NCBI RefSeq assembly: GCF_007858285.1
Contig: NZ_VFIL01000008.1
Coordinates: 1 to 64,000, forward strand
DNA from: Pseudomonas brenneri
GTDB taxonomy: Bacteria; Pseudomonadota; Gammaproteobacteria; Pseudomonadales; Pseudomonadaceae
Reading direction: 5' to 3'
DNA length: 64,000 nucleotides
Shown: one piece after another, positions 63,844 through 64,000 of the stretch
How positions within the stretch are numbered: position 1 is the stretch's first letter
Layout of the letters: the number at the start of each line of letters is the position of its first letter
Translations under genes and position numbers: made by a program
The notes under the pieces: model-generated
The model's database searches: none
What the model was told of the DNA's origin: nothing
What the model saw: only the letters and a program-made list of their open reading frames with translations

Positions 63844-64000
63844 ATGTCTGATTTGAAAACTGCCGCTCTCGAATATCATGCCCATCCTCGTCCAGGAAAG
63901 CTGAGTGTCGAGCTCACCAAAGCCACTGCTACCGCACGCGACCTGTCGCTGGCGTACAGCCCCGGTGTAGCCGAGCCCGTGCGTGAAATCGCCCGCGATC
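63844..64000 (+). CDS. maeB: NADP-dependent malic enzyme MaeB, N-terminal fragment
   Basis: The frame runs off the window edge after 52 codons: MSDLKTAALEYHAHPRPGKL, SVELTKATATARDLSLAYSP, GVAEPVREIARD. The KATATARDLSLAYSPGVAEP stretch is the N-terminal signature of bacterial MaeB, which decarboxylates malate to pyruvate and feeds NADPH and gluconeogenesis. A C-terminal phosphotransacetylase-like domain would be expected beyond the edge. The 183-base gap 63661-63843 holds its promoter region; TTGTAGACATTTTTTATATC is AT-rich, but no pair of boxes was assigned with confidence. Confidence 0.9.
   Translation, partial: MSDLKTAALEYHAHPRPGKLSVELTKATATARDLSLAYSPGVAEPVREIARD

Overview
The window is chromosomal DNA of a Pseudomonas, most probably of the P. 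fluorescens group. The evidence is uniformly GC-rich coding sequence, a complete five-step histidine utilisation (hut) locus of Pseudomonas type, the medium-chain-length PHA cluster (phaC1-Z-C2-D with divergent phaF-I), and many REP/REPIN palindromes of the TGTRGGAGCGRGCTTGC type. From memory, the gene order hut / pip-dtd-opgGH / ABC transporter / chemoreceptor-rsmE-tatCBA-hisEI-ubiBJE / pha / hslUV / argS-priA-rpmE / maeB matches the P. aeruginosa chromosome in one block, so most of the window is core genome. Accessory pieces are the tail of an IS3-family element at the left edge, a RelE/Phd toxin-antitoxin pair, a DUF6124-type gene with an elaborate leader, and an unrecognised 121-residue gene.

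Layout. 1-126: IS3-family right end. 190-4601: two membrane/envelope proteins (DUF2339, DUF3999). 4713-5726: fbp. 5874-6466: toxin-antitoxin. 6699-7553: two lipoproteins. 7614-8157: DUF6124-like gene and its structured leader. 8466-10237: EamA transporter and LysR regulator. 10350-26389: hut locus, with hutF on the minus strand diverging from hutC-hutD, then hutU, hutTu, hutXWV, hutH1, hutH2, hutTh, hutI and hutG. 27355-33327: pip-dtd and opgG-opgH. 33557-37192: polar amino acid ABC transporter with two tandem binding proteins. 37208-41219: two helical-bimodular chemoreceptors. 41400-47394 (minus): rsmE, tatCBA, hisEI and ubiBJE. 47551-54570: PHA genes. 54822-60000: DUF971, hslU, hslV, a SPOR protein and argS. 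60146-62365: priA. 62609-63660: rpmE and a nuclease. 63844-end: start of maeB.

How the parts work together. The hut genes take up histidine or urocanate through three transporter classes (ABC, APC, NCS1) and degrade them to glutamate by HutH, HutU, HutI, HutF and HutG. HutC is the repressor. TGTA-N2-TACA sites lie between hutF and hutC and at the start point of a recognisable sigma-54 promoter before hutU. CA-rich Crc/Hfq-type motifs precede the two single-gene transporters. The PHA genes make, coat and degrade storage polyester; a sigma-54 promoter, a perfect palindrome and a CA motif cluster around the phaC1 start. The minus-strand block from ubiE to rsmE is housekeeping (ubiquinone, histidine biosynthesis, Tat export, rRNA methylation).

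Most interesting observations: (1) HutH1 lacks exactly the Ala-Ser-Gly tripeptide that forms the MIO cofactor, and also other active-site residues, yet is an intact gene inside the operon. (2) The DUF6124-like gene has a roughly 200-nt leader with a long stem, an inner hairpin, a sequestered Shine-Dalgarno and three mutually pairing UUAGUCG/CGACUAA segments, as in a regulatory switch. (3) The sigma-54/HutC and sigma-54/palindrome/CA-motif arrangements at hutU and phaC1. No CRISPR array, rRNA or tRNA was seen. All calls come from reading the sequence; no database was searched.
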